From: Pseudomonadota bacterium
GTDB lineage: Bacteria; Pseudomonadota; Alphaproteobacteria; Acetobacterales; Acetobacteraceae
DNA length: 64,000 nt
Direction: 5' to 3'
Assembly: GCA_021818505.1 (NCBI GenBank)
Contig: JAKADX010000016.1
Location: forward strand, 1 to 64,000
A program made the position numbers and the translations under genes. The first letter of the stretch is position 1. Each line of letters opens with the position of its first letter. Positions 23,360-31,702 of this stretch are shown one piece after another. The notes under the pieces were generated by a model that made no database searches, was not told the origin of the DNA, and saw nothing but the letters and a program-made list of their open reading frames with translations.

Positions 23360-24709
23360 ATGGCCGGCCTGTTCCAGAAGGTGCTGATCGCCAATCGCGG
23401 CGAGATCGCGCTGCGCATCCAGCGTGCCTGCCGCGACATGGGCATCCCCTCGGTCGCGGTGCATTCCACCGCCGATGCACAGGCGATGCATGTCCGCCTC
23501 GCCGACGAGAGCGTGTGCATCGGCCCGCCGGCGGCACGCGAGAGCTACCTGAACGCCGCCAGCATCCTCTCCGCCGCGATCGTCACCGGGGCGGATGCGA
23601 TCCATCCCGGCTACGGCTTTCTTGCCGAGAACGCCGAGTTCGCCGAGATGGTGGAGGCGCATGGCCTGACCTTCATCGGCCCCTCGCCCGCGCATATCCG
23701 CATGATGGGCGACAAGATCGCGGCCAAGGCGGCGATGGCCACGCTGGGCGTGCCGCTGGTGCCCGGCTCGGACGGCGAGGTGACGCGCATCGAGCAGGCA
23801 CGCGCGGTCGCCGCGCGCATCGGCTATCCGGTGCTGATCAAGGCGGCGGCGGGCGGCGGCGGGCGGGGGATGAAGGTGGCGCACGACGCCGAGGGGCTGG
23901 AGGAAGCCTGGCGCGTCGCCCGCGCCGAGGCCCGCGCGGCGTTCGGCAACGAGGCCGTCTATGTCGAGAAATATCTCGACCGGCCACGCCATATCGAATT
24001 GCAGGTGTTTGCCGATGCCACGGGGAACGTCGTGCATTTCGGCGAGCGCGATTGCAGCCTGCAGCGCCGCCATCAGAAGCTGCTGGAGGAGGCCGGTTCA
24101 CCGGCGCTGACGGCGGAGGCACGGGCGCGGCTGGGGACGACCGCGACGGCGGCGTTGGCGCGGCTCGGCTACCGCAACGCCGGCACGCTGGAGTTTCTGT
24201 ATCAGGACGGGCAGTTCGCGTTCATCGAGATGAACACGCGATTGCAGGTCGAGCATCCGGTGACCGAGATGCTGTGCGGCATCGATCTGGTGCGCGAGCA
24301 GATCCGCATCGCCGCGGGCGAGACGCTCGGCTACGGCCAGGAGGACATCGCGTTTTCCGGCCACGCGATCGAGTGCCGCATCAATGCCGAGGACCCGGAG
24401 AATTTCACGCCGACGCCGGGACTGGTGGAGGCATATCACGCGCCCGGCGGCCTGGGCGTGCGCGTCGATTCGGCGCTGTATGCCGGCTACAAGGTGCCGC
24501 CGTTCTACGACAGCCTGGTGGCCAAGCTGATCGTGCATGGTCCCACACGCGCGCAGGCGATCGCGCGGCTGGCGCGCAGCCTCGCCGAGTTCGCGGTGAT
24601 CGGCATCAAGACCACGCTGCCGCTGCATCAGCGCATCGTCGCCGACCAGCGGTTCCAGGCCGGCGACTACGACATCCACTGGCTCGAACGCTTCGTCGCC
24701 GGCACGTAA
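23360..24709 (+). CDS. accC: Biotin carboxylase subunit of acetyl-CoA carboxylase
   Basis: 449 residues. The three-part ATP-grasp layout is clear: FQKVLIANRGEIALRIQRACRDMG at the N-terminus, IHPGYGFLAENAEFAE, the Gly-rich ATP loop IKAAAGGGGRGMK, ERDCSLQRRHQKLLEEAGSP, and the catalytic FIEMNTRLQVEHPVTEM. It ends in a biotin carboxylase C-terminal domain (HAIECRINAEDP...DSLVAKLIVHG). It carboxylates AccB-biotin with bicarbonate and ATP. The start is ATG 23360; the track ORF from 22865 includes an accB shadow. No biotinyl domain is fused, which separates it from propionyl- or pyruvate carboxylases. Confidence 0.96.
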   Translation: MAGLFQKVLIANRGEIALRIQRACRDMGIPSVAVHSTADAQAMHVRLADESVCIGPPAARESYLNAASILSAAIVTGADAIHPGYGFLAENAEFAEMVEAHGLTFIGPSPAHIRMMGDKIAAKAAMATLGVPLVPGSDGEVTRIEQARAVAARIGYPVLIKAAAGGGGRGMKVAHDAEGLEEAWRVARAEARAAFGNEAVYVEKYLDRPRHIELQVFADATGNVVHFGERDCSLQRRHQKLLEEAGSPALTAEARARLGTTATAALARLGYRNAGTLEFLYQDGQFAFIEMNTRLQVEHPVTEMLCGIDLVREQIRIAAGETLGYGQEDIAFSGHAIECRINAEDPENFTPTPGLVEAYHAPGGLGVRVDSALYAGYKVPPFYDSLVAKLIVHGPTRAQAIARLARSLAEFAVIGIKTTLPLHQRIVADQRFQAGDYDIHWLERFVAGT

Positions 24710-24728
24710 CGCGCCACGCCACGCCGCA

Positions 24729-24742
24729 TTGATTCAGGTCAA
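24729..24742 (+). promoter_or_regulatory. FNR/FixK-type box upstream of the outer-membrane porin gene
   Basis: TTGATTCAGGTCAA fits TTGAT-N4-(A/G)TCAA with one change, as at 20379. It lies 144 bases before the porin ATG and 20 bases after the accC stop. I see no clear -10 at a fixed distance, so the call is weaker than for cytochrome b561. Confidence 0.4.
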
Positions 24743-24885
24743 TGCCGTGTGGCGCCGATCACATCGAAGTTGGCGTCACGCATTGGTGATCGGGGACGTA
24801 CGCCGGTCACGGCAAGCGCGATGCGCGTGCGCCGTGAACGCTCCGCCGCCCTCCGGCCTGCGCATGAGGCACTGGGGGGAACGGA

Positions 24886-26406
24886 ATGCAGCCGGAGAGC
24901 TTGGGGTCGCGCGCGCTGCTCGCGTGCGCGGCGGTGATCTGCGTGTGCGGCTCTGTGCCGAGCGCGCGGGCGGAATCTTCGGAAGTCTCGCTCGGCACAT
25001 TCGGCCCTGGAACAGTTTTCATCACCGGCGACGGATATGTGGCGGCGCCGGCCGAGCAATGGTACACGCCGACGCCGTCGCATGGGGTGCAGACGGCGAA
25101 CGCCTATATCTTCGAGCAGGGCGTGGTCCGGCTGGGCGTCGGGTATCACTCCGATATCGGCGTGACGGCCTATGTGCAGGCGATCGGCACCACCCTGCTC
25201 AATCTGCCAACCAATGCGAAGGCGCCCTATCCGCAGGGCGAAAGCGGACTCGGTGCGACGTATTTCGCGGCCAACAACCAGCGCGACGGCGCGGCGGTAT
25301 TTCTCAGGCAGGCGTACATCGCGCTCGATCCGGCGAAGTTCGGCGGCTTCGGCTTCGTCGGCGGACGCTACGAATTCAATGACGGCACCGAGATCATACC
25401 CGATGATCCCGGTCTGCGCTGGCTGGTGGAGAACCGCATCCAGCAGCGGCTGATCGGCTCGCGCTACGTGCTGGTCGGCGGACGCTCGCTGGACGGGGCA
25501 AAGGCCAGCTACGGCAACTCCGACTACAACGTCACCGCGCTCTATGCCATCCCGACCGAAGGCGCCTATCTGCTCAACGGCAACGACCAGATCAACGGCG
25601 TCAATCTCGGCTATGTGTCGCTCAGTGCGGCACCCGGCGCGCTGCCGGGCGCGCTGGGGCAGGATGCGCTCGGCCGGCTGTTCGCGATCCAGTACGACGA
25701 CACGCGCGGCCTGCTGCTGCCCGGCAACCAGAGCCTCGCGCAGCGCGAAGCCAACAACGGGCCGGTGCGCATCACCACGATCGGCGGCGACTATGTGAAG
25801 GAGTTCAAGACGGGGCCAGGTGAGTTCGACGCGCTGCTGTGGGGCGCATACCAGTTCGGCCAATGGGGCGCGCTGGCGCAGCGCGCCTATTCCTACAGCG
25901 TCGAGGGCGGATATCACTGGACATCGGGGCCGTGGCAGCCGTGGCTGCGCGTCGGCTACACCGTCGGATCGGGCGACAAGAATCCCAACAACGGCACGCA
26001 CGGCACATTCTTCCAGGTGCTGCCGACGCCCTGGTACTTCGCCAACTTCGCGTTCTACGACATGGAGAACATCGAGGACGCGATGGTCGAGCTGCTCACC
26101 TTCCCGACCGAGACGCTGCAATGGCGGGTCGATCTGCACGCGCTGTGGCTGAACTCCAGCCGCGATCTGTGGTACGCCGGCGGCGGCGCGTGGAACGACA
26201 CGCTGTTCGGCTATCAACCGCGCCCGAGCTACGGCCAGAGCTATCTGGCCACCGTGCTGCAGACATTCGTGAGCTGGCACGTCAGCCCGCATGTGACGTT
26301 GAGCGCCTATGTCGGACACAGCTTCGGCGGCGATGTCGTGGCGGCGAACTACCCGCTGGGCAAGGAGGCGAATTTCGCGTTCCTGATGGCGATGTGGCAC
26401 CTTTGA
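24886..26406 (+). CDS. Outer-membrane beta-barrel protein, alginate-export/porin-like
   Basis: 506 residues. The signal peptide ends about residue 29 (SVPSARA|ES). The mature chain is rich in alternating aromatic/Gly strands (RLGVGYHSDIGVTAYVQ; FGFVGGRYEFNDG; ITTIGGDYVKEFKTG; WQPWLRVGYTVGSGDKNPNNGTHGTFFQVLP; VTLSAYVGHSFGGD), as in 16-18-strand outer-membrane barrels of the alginate-export family. The RYEFNDG and GSGDKNPNNGTHGTFF segments are the best family hints. The substrate is unknown; uptake or release of an acidic glycan or small organic solute is possible. GGGGGGAACGGA precedes the ATG. An FNR-type box lies upstream. Its 3' end overlaps the convergent protease-Hint gene by 58 bases. 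Confidence 0.75.
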   Translation: MQPESLGSRALLACAAVICVCGSVPSARAESSEVSLGTFGPGTVFITGDGYVAAPAEQWYTPTPSHGVQTANAYIFEQGVVRLGVGYHSDIGVTAYVQAIGTTLLNLPTNAKAPYPQGESGLGATYFAANNQRDGAAVFLRQAYIALDPAKFGGFGFVGGRYEFNDGTEIIPDDPGLRWLVENRIQQRLIGSRYVLVGGRSLDGAKASYGNSDYNVTALYAIPTEGAYLLNGNDQINGVNLGYVSLSAAPGALPGALGQDALGRLFAIQYDDTRGLLLPGNQSLAQREANNGPVRITTIGGDYVKEFKTGPGEFDALLWGAYQFGQWGALAQRAYSYSVEGGYHWTSGPWQPWLRVGYTVGSGDKNPNNGTHGTFFQVLPTPWYFANFAFYDMENIEDAMVELLTFPTETLQWRVDLHALWLNSSRDLWYAGGGAWNDTLFGYQPRPSYGQSYLATVLQTFVSWHVSPHVTLSAYVGHSFGGDVVAANYPLGKEANFAFLMAMWHL

Positions 26407-28007
26407 GCCGACGCCGCGTGCGGCTGCCGCGCGACGGGCGGCAGCCAGTAGCAGCCGGTCATCGCCAGCTCGAACGCAACACTGCGCGCGCCGTCGAGCG
26501 GCAGCACCGCCTCGCCGTCGGTCCAGCGCCACCGCGCTTCGGGCGCGTGCCAGCCGCAATCGAGCCGCGGGCTGTCGAGCCCGATCGCGCGCCCGTCGAG
26601 CCAGAGCCGCCCGATCGCAACGCCGAGCCGGCGCGGGTCCGTCCCCGCCGGTTGGTTATGTGCCGGCACCCAGCGGCGTGACAGCAGCCGAAGCTGCGTG
26701 CAGCCTGCCGGCACGGTGACGTGCCAGCGGCGTGCCCGCGCGCCGACGGCAAGTTCGTGCGCGCCGTCGAGCAGCTTCAGCGCCGGCTGTATCGTCAATC
26801 GATGACCGAGAGCCTGCGCGCGCGCGTGCAGCCGCTCGCGGATCGCGACCAGCCGCTCCCCTGCCTGCAGCAATTCCGCGCAGGCGGAGGTGCGCCATGT
26901 GTGCGCGCCGAAATCGGGATGCAGCGTGACGCTGGGGCCACCGTTGTCGAAGCTGGCGCGGTTGCCGGTGTCGAGATAGCTCTCCACCGCGAGACCCTCG
27001 GCGAAGATCACGTCATGACGCGGGAGTTCGACGTGCCAGTAGGTGACGGCATCGACCGGTTCGCGCCGGATGGTCGCGCCGTTCACCAGATGATGCACCG
27101 GGACAAGCACGCCGCCGAGGAAGATGGCGTGGTCGGGAGACAGCAGCAGGTCGCGCGACGGCTGGCCGTGCCCCAAGGCGTGCCGTGTGACGCGAACCGG
27201 CCAGATGCGCGCCGGGTCGGGGTGGCGCGCGCAGGCGACGCGGCGGTGGCCGATCCAGACGATCCGGGTCGGTCCGGCAAAGTGCGTGGGAACCGTGTCG
27301 CCCACTCGCAGTTCCTCGACCGGGACGGCGCCGCGCGAGGTCGCGATGCGCGTGCCCGAGGCAAAACAGGCAGCCTCGTCCAACGCGACCCAGGATTCGA
27401 TCGTATCGAGCGCAGACGGCGTGATCTGGGCGAAGATGCCGGTGGTGTCCGTTGCGGAGGAGACGAGGCCGACCACCGACGGCCCGCTCGCACCGTTGAT
27501 CCAGACCGGCCCGCCGCTCGACCCCGGTCCGAGCGGCGTTCCCTGATAGACGCTGTAGACCGCCGCTCTGGCGAAGTACTGGGAGATGGACACCTGGTTG
27601 CCGCCGGCGGACGCGGGATAGCCGGTCAGGTTCGCCGCACCTCCCACCCAGTTTGCCTGCAGCCCCATCGTACCGAGACTGAAGGAGTGCGCCAGATGGA
27701 TCACCGCGTAGTCGTACTGCGATTGCTGCAGCGTGATCTGGCCGCCGGCGTCATTGACCGGCTCGTAATGGATGCGGGTGCCGATCGCGGAACCGTATGC
27801 AGCGTGGCCCGCGCTGTAGCCGGGGGAGACCACGATGTTGGATGCGGTGCCGACATCGGACTGATAGACCACGTGCGCCGCGGTCAACACTTCGTTGGGC
27901 GCGATCAGTACGCCGGAGGCCTGGTAGGTGATGCCGCCGATGCGATCCGTTATGTAGGTAACGGTGTCGTAGGGAAAGGCGGCCGGGTCATAGGCCATTC
28001 CGCTCAC
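26349..28007 (-). CDS. Trypsin-like serine protease fused to a Hint (Hedgehog/intein-type) domain
   Basis: 552 residues. Residues ~15-205 are a chymotrypsin-fold protease: His45 (VLTAAHVVY), Asp99 (QYDYAVIHL) and Ser164 in GPGSSGGPVW. Residues ~213-350 are a Hint module: the nucleophile-position Cys214 (EAACFASGTRI), VPVEELRVGDTV, the WIGHR strand, and LLLSPDHAIFLGGVLVPV with His293, ending FAEGLAVESYLDTGNRASF. The last ~200 residues (ERLVAIRERLHARAQALGHRL; RLGVAIGRLWLDGR) match the tail seen on acetobacterial Hint proteins. No N-terminal signal peptide is visible. GTG 28007 overlaps the stop of the DUF482 gene (GTGA); ATG 27998 is the alternative. The protease-Hint combination suggests self-processing, not demonstrated here. 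Confidence 0.82.
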   Translation of the reverse strand: MSGMAYDPAAFPYDTVTYITDRIGGITYQASGVLIAPNEVLTAAHVVYQSDVGTASNIVVSPGYSAGHAAYGSAIGTRIHYEPVNDAGGQITLQQSQYDYAVIHLAHSFSLGTMGLQANWVGGAANLTGYPASAGGNQVSISQYFARAAVYSVYQGTPLGPGSSGGPVWINGASGPSVVGLVSSATDTTGIFAQITPSALDTIESWVALDEAACFASGTRIATSRGAVPVEELRVGDTVPTHFAGPTRIVWIGHRRVACARHPDPARIWPVRVTRHALGHGQPSRDLLLSPDHAIFLGGVLVPVHHLVNGATIRREPVDAVTYWHVELPRHDVIFAEGLAVESYLDTGNRASFDNGGPSVTLHPDFGAHTWRTSACAELLQAGERLVAIRERLHARAQALGHRLTIQPALKLLDGAHELAVGARARRWHVTVPAGCTQLRLLSRRWVPAHNQPAGTDPRRLGVAIGRLWLDGRAIGLDSPRLDCGWHAPEARWRWTDGEAVLPLDGARSVAFELAMTGCYWLPPVARQPHAASAQRCHIAIRNAKFASLPSG

Positions 28008-29167
28008 TCCGCATCGGCGTTCTTCCGATACGGAGAAAACTGGGACAGCTCGGCCATCTCGGCCAGACGCGCCCGCCGTTCCTGCTCTAAAAACTCGGCG
28101 ATCGCCTCCCGCAGTCCCGGATGCGCGACCCAGTGTGCCGAAAACGTCGGCACCGGACGGTAGCCGCGCTGGATCTTGTGTTCGCCCTGCGCGCCGGCCT
28201 CGACGCGCCGCAGACCGTGCGCGATGGCGAAGTCGATGGCGCGGTAGTAGCAGAGTTCGAAGTGCAGGAACGGAAACTCACCACGCACGCCCCAGTTGCG
28301 GCCGTACAGCGTGTCGGTTCCCATGAGGTTCAGTGCGCCGGCGACCGGCGTGCCATGCCTGCGCGCCAGCATCAGCACCACACGCTCGCCCAGGCGTTCG
28401 CCGAGCAGCGGGAAGAACTGCTTGGTCAGATACGCGCTGCCCCATTTGCGATCGACGGTGGAAGTGTAGAAGTCATAGAAGGCTTTCCACTCGCGCCGCC
28501 CGATCTCCGGCCCGCGTAGTGCCAGGAATTCCAGACCGACGGCATTGGCATCGCGCCGCTCGCGCCGGATCGTCTTGCGTTTACGTGAGGCGAGATCGGC
28601 AAGGAAATCGTCGAACGTGGCGTAACCGGCATTCTCCCAATGGAACTGCATGCCGATGCGCCTGAGCCAACCCGCGTCCTCCAGCGCCTCCGCCTCCGCC
28701 GCGGTACAGAACGTCGTGTGGACCGACGACAGCTTGAGTTCGCGGCACGCCTGCGTCAGCGCGCGGCCGAATGCCGCCGGTGCCACGCCGGAATCGGGAC
28801 GCAGCAGTAGGCGTGGGCCGGGAACCGGGCTGAACGGCACCGCCACCTGCAACTTGGGATAGTAGCGTCCGCCGGCGCGTTGGAAGGCGTGCGCCCAGCC
28901 GTGGTCGAAGACGTATTCGCCATAGCTGTGCGACTTGGCGTACATCGGCGCGACGCCGACGATCCCGCCGGCTGCATCGCGCAGCATGGCGTGCTGCGGC
29001 AGCCAGCCGGTGCGTGCGCCGGCCGAGCCGCTGTCCTCGATCGCGGAGAGGAAGGCGTGACTGACGAACGGGTTGTCCGGGCCGGCGCAACGATCCCAGT
29101 CGGAGGCGGGAATCTCCGCGATCGCTGCGTGCAGCGAAAGTGTCAGGAGCGGCGAACCGTCGGGCAT
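28004..29167 (-). CDS. FemAB/GNAT-like protein of the DUF482 (COG3146) family
   Basis: 387 residues. Family landmarks are DNPFVSHAFLSAIEDSG near the N-terminus, MYAKSHSYGEYVFDHGWAHAF, SRKRKTIRRERRDA in the middle, and LMGTDTLYGRNWGVRGEFPFLHFELCYYRAIDFAI followed by GAQGEHKIQRGY in the second half. These define the COG3146 group of acyltransferase-like proteins built from two GNAT folds, related to FemAB peptidoglycan aminoacyl transferases. The true substrate is unknown. It is widespread in alphaproteobacteria and often sits next to a RidA gene, as here (26-base gap). Its stop overlaps the next start, so the four genes 31144 to 26349 look like one operon. Confidence 0.88.
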   Translation of the reverse strand: MPDGSPLLTLSLHAAIAEIPASDWDRCAGPDNPFVSHAFLSAIEDSGSAGARTGWLPQHAMLRDAAGGIVGVAPMYAKSHSYGEYVFDHGWAHAFQRAGGRYYPKLQVAVPFSPVPGPRLLLRPDSGVAPAAFGRALTQACRELKLSSVHTTFCTAAEAEALEDAGWLRRIGMQFHWENAGYATFDDFLADLASRKRKTIRRERRDANAVGLEFLALRGPEIGRREWKAFYDFYTSTVDRKWGSAYLTKQFFPLLGERLGERVVLMLARRHGTPVAGALNLMGTDTLYGRNWGVRGEFPFLHFELCYYRAIDFAIAHGLRRVEAGAQGEHKIQRGYRPVPTFSAHWVAHPGLREAIAEFLEQERRARLAEMAELSQFSPYRKNADAE

Positions 29168-29193
29168 GAAGTCAACGTAGGTGCCCCGGCGGT

Positions 29194-29661
29194 TCAGGCA
29201 ATGAGGAACATGCCCTCGACCTCCACTGCGCAGTCGAGCGGCAGTGAGGGTACGCCGACGGTCGTGCGGGCGTGCCGGCCCGCGTCGCCGAACACCGCCA
29301 CGGCGAGATCGCTCGCCCCGTTCATGACAGTCGCGTGCTGCGTGAATTCCGCCGGTGCCGCAATGAACCCGCCGAGGCGCACGACTCGCGTCACACGGTC
29401 AAGGTCACCGTCGCAGGCCGCGCGCAACTGCGCCAGCAGGTTGATGAAGCACTGGCGCGCCGCGCGCACACCGTCCTCGACGCTGACGCCGGCACCGACC
29501 TTGCCGCTCCAGCCGACCTTGCCGTCGATGACCGGCACCTGGCCCGAGATCACGACAAGATTGCCGGCGACGACATAGGGCACGTAATTGGCGACGGGCC
29601 GCGCCGGCTCAGGCAGCGCGATTCCGAGGTCGGCGAGGCGGGCATCAATATGTCCGGGCAT
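29194..29661 (-). CDS. RidA (YjgF/YER057c) family protein
   Basis: 155 residues. It has VPYVVAGNLVVISGQVPVIDG, VRAARQCFINLLAQLRAACDGDLDRVTRVVRLGGFI and the signature end RTTVGVPSLPLDCAVEVEGMFLIA, with the Arg and Glu of the deaminase pocket. RidA enzymes hydrolyse reactive enamine/imine intermediates released by PLP enzymes. This longer form (about 155 residues, starting HIDARLADLGIALPEPARPVANYVPY) is the alphaproteobacterial subgroup rather than the ~128-residue archetype. It starts 10 bases after the ribonucleotide-reductase-like gene and precedes the DUF482 gene, so it is probably co-transcribed with both. Confidence 0.92.
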   Translation of the reverse strand: MPGHIDARLADLGIALPEPARPVANYVPYVVAGNLVVISGQVPVIDGKVGWSGKVGAGVSVEDGVRAARQCFINLLAQLRAACDGDLDRVTRVVRLGGFIAAPAEFTQHATVMNGASDLAVAVFGDAGRHARTTVGVPSLPLDCAVEVEGMFLIA

Positions 29662-29671
29662 GTCCGATCTC

Positions 29672-31144
29672 CTATTTCACCACGCGCAGCCGCCGCTGCC
29701 TGGCCTCGCCGCGCGGCAGGTCGAGCGGCAGCGACGGCTCGGGCAGCGCGTCGTCGTCGGGCGCCGCCTCGGCGAGATCGGTACGACCGAGATAATGTGC
29801 GGCAAGGCTGCGGAAAGCGTAGTCGAGGAGGGAAGTGGCGCGTGCCACGTGCGGATCGCCCTCGACCGCGCCGGCGGGGCCGAAGCGGGTGAGGGTGAAC
29901 GCATCGACGAACTCCTCCAGCCGCACACCGTGTTGCAGGCCGAGGCTGACCGCCAGCGCGAAGGCGTCCATCAGGCCGCGGAACGCGGCACTTTCCTTGG
30001 GCAGTCCGATCGCCAGTTCGCCGAGCGTGCCGTCGGCGTATTCGCCGGTGCGCAGATAGATGCGATGGCCGCCGACGGAGGCCCGCTGCGCCAGTCCGGC
30101 ATGGCGTGCCGGCAGGTCGCGCCGCCCCCCCGAAGCGGGGGCAGGGAGCGGCAGCGCCACGGGACGCGGCGGCATTGCGTCGAAGAACGGCGCGAGGGCG
30201 TCGTGCATGGCGACGTGCGCGGCCGTGTCGGCGCGAGGGAACGGAGAAGCGCCGGCGAGGGTGGCGGCAAGGGCCGCCTCCGCCGTCATTCCCCGCGCGG
30301 CGAGCCAGGCGCGCGCCGCGCGCGTCAGATGGCCAGAGTCGTCGAGCGGGCCGAAGCTCGGCGCGACGCCGCCGGTCTCGGCGCCGAGCAGCGCCTCGGT
30401 CGCATCTGGCGGGGCGAGCAACGTCAAGGCTGCGTGGCGCCGCCGGGGCTGTGCCGCCGCTCGGTGCTGCGCCGCCGCGGCGGCCTCGGCAAGGCCGGGC
30501 ACCACGGTCGCGCGCGGAGCGGACGGTGCGGCCGGCGCCTGCGCACGCGCTCCGTCGCGGGCAGCGAGTGCCGCGGAAGCCGCCTCGGTGGTGCCACGCA
30601 ACAGGGCGGCCAGCGCGACCGCCACCGCGCGCGCGGCGTCGCTGTCATAGGCGACGCCGAGGGCGGCCAGCAGCCCGGCAAGGTCGGCAAACCCGACGCC
30701 GAGGGTCGCCGCGGTCGGATCGTACGCAGCCAGCGCCCGCGTCGCGATGTCCGCCGCGTCGGCGAAGCCGGCCACGTCGAACCCGGCCTCCGGGTCGAGG
30801 AAGGCCGGCAGGTTCAGCACGAATCGCGGCACCGCCGCCGGTCGGCCCTGCCACAGCGACGCGCCGGGCGCGCCACGCCGCGCGCGCAACAACGCGTGCA
30901 GCCCCGCGGGCAGTTCCGGACCGCCGCGTGCGGCGACCGGGTCGATCCACGCGGACGCCGCGCTCTCCAGGACGACCGGGCGGTGCCCTGGCACCAGCGA
31001 GGCGAGGGCGGCGGCGGCACGATCGTCCCAGGTGGCGGGCAGGAGGACCTGCCGCACTGGCTCGTCCGGTCCGGGAGCGGCGAGGGCACGTCGCAGGCGC
31101 ACGCCGCGCCAGAACGGACCAGGAATGTGCTTGCGTGGTTTCAT
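29672..31144 (-). CDS. Cysteine-free homologue of the C-terminal half of B12-dependent ribonucleotide reductase (NrdJ-like, probably non-catalytic)
   Basis: 490 residues from ATG 31144; an ATG at 31186 is possible. Two blocks match class II reductases in the right order: [20 protein letters not shown] with [27 protein letters not shown] (NrdJ: GLGYANLGALLMxxGLPYDSD), then [11 protein letters not shown], and [20 protein letters not shown]...[18 protein letters not shown]...[16 protein letters not shown]...[17 protein letters not shown], which closely follows the NrdJ C-terminus. The N-terminal half of the barrel is missing. There is no cysteine anywhere, so the radical Cys and redox Cys pairs needed for reduction are absent. 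The internal ~200-290 linker is Ala-rich and diverged. It heads the RidA/DUF482/protease-Hint operon. A pseudoenzyme or regulatory partner of the true reductase is plausible; the family match is by eye. Confidence 0.8.
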   Translation of the reverse strand: MKPRKHIPGPFWRGVRLRRALAAPGPDEPVRQVLLPATWDDRAAAALASLVPGHRPVVLESAASAWIDPVAARGGPELPAGLHALLRARRGAPGASLWQGRPAAVPRFVLNLPAFLDPEAGFDVAGFADAADIATRALAAYDPTAATLGVGFADLAGLLAALGVAYDSDAARAVAVALAALLRGTTEAASAALAARDGARAQAPAAPSAPRATVVPGLAEAAAAAQHRAAAQPRRRHAALTLLAPPDATEALLGAETGGVAPSFGPLDDSGHLTRAARAWLAARGMTAEAALAATLAGASPFPRADTAAHVAMHDALAPFFDAMPPRPVALPLPAPASGGRRDLPARHAGLAQRASVGGHRIYLRTGEYADGTLGELAIGLPKESAAFRGLMDAFALAVSLGLQHGVRLEEFVDAFTLTRFGPAGAVEGDPHVARATSLLDYAFRSLAAHYLGRTDLAEAAPDDDALPEPSLPLDLPRGEARQRRLRVVK

Positions 31145-31209
31145 GGCGGCGAATCTAAGGGCAGTGCGCAGCACGCGGAAGCGCATTTTGGGGTCCATGC
31201 AGGTTCGCG

Positions 31210-31225
31210 CCACAAAATCCTGTGG
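31210..31225 (-). promoter_or_regulatory. NrdR-box-like 16-bp palindrome upstream of the NrdJ-like gene
   Basis: CCACAAAATCCTGTGG is a 16-bp imperfect palindrome agreeing with the NrdR consensus (acaCwAtATaTwGtgt) at most of the conserved outer and several inner positions. It lies 66 bases before the NrdJ-like start. NrdR boxes normally come in pairs about 31 bases apart, and I do not find a good second box, so this is tentative. Confidence 0.3.
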
Positions 31226-31329
31226 AGGGTTCTGTTGAGCACCCTGTGGACAACGCGCTGCCCGCTGTGGACAGACATCGCGTCGCAACCGGCATGGACC
31301 GCGCCGCCCGCGGCTCGTATATGAGGCCC

Positions 31330-31695
31330 ATGACCCTGGGCACACGCATATTCACCTGGCTGAACGGCCGCGAGATCGGCCGCGATGCCGGCGGCAATAT
31401 CTATTACGAGGAAAAGCGGGCGCGGCGCGGCGCGCGGCCGCGGCGCTGGGTGATCTATGCCGGTGCCGCGGAGGCCTCGGCGGTGCCGCCGGAATGGCAC
31501 GCCTGGCTGCACTACACCACGGACGCGCCGATCGCGGTGCCCCGGCAGTTGCCGTGGGTGAAGCCGCACCGGCCCAACATGACCGGCACGGCCATGAGCT
31601 ACCGCCCGCCTGGACATGATTATCAGGGCGGCCAGCGGGCCGCGGCGTCCGGCGACTACGAGGCCTGGACGCCGGACGCGCCGGCCGGGGCCTGA
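31330..31695 (+). CDS. NDUFA12-type accessory subunit of NADH:ubiquinone oxidoreductase
   Basis: 121 residues. It matches the 17.2-kDa complex I subunit family: [54 protein letters not shown] and a C-terminal [22 protein letters not shown]. The Gly-(N)-x-YYE and WVxY...VPxxWHxWLHx motifs are diagnostic. It is found in mitochondria and alphaproteobacteria. ATG 31330 or ATG 31321 may start translation. It is followed closely by mlaD, a small gene and a DUF2155 gene, a common alphaproteobacterial neighbourhood. It is divergent from the NrdJ-like operon. Confidence 0.93.
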   Translation: MTLGTRIFTWLNGREIGRDAGGNIYYEEKRARRGARPRRWVIYAGAAEASAVPPEWHAWLHYTTDAPIAVPRQLPWVKPHRPNMTGTAMSYRPPGHDYQGGQRAAASGDYEAWTPDAPAGA

Positions 31696-31702
31696 GCGGA
31701 GG

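Noticed and set aside
31221-31271. Three TGTGGA motifs resembling DnaA boxes
   Set aside because: Only one (TGTGGACAA) is within one mismatch of the consensus, there is no AT-rich unwinding region or dnaA gene, and spacing is irregular, so no origin is claimed.
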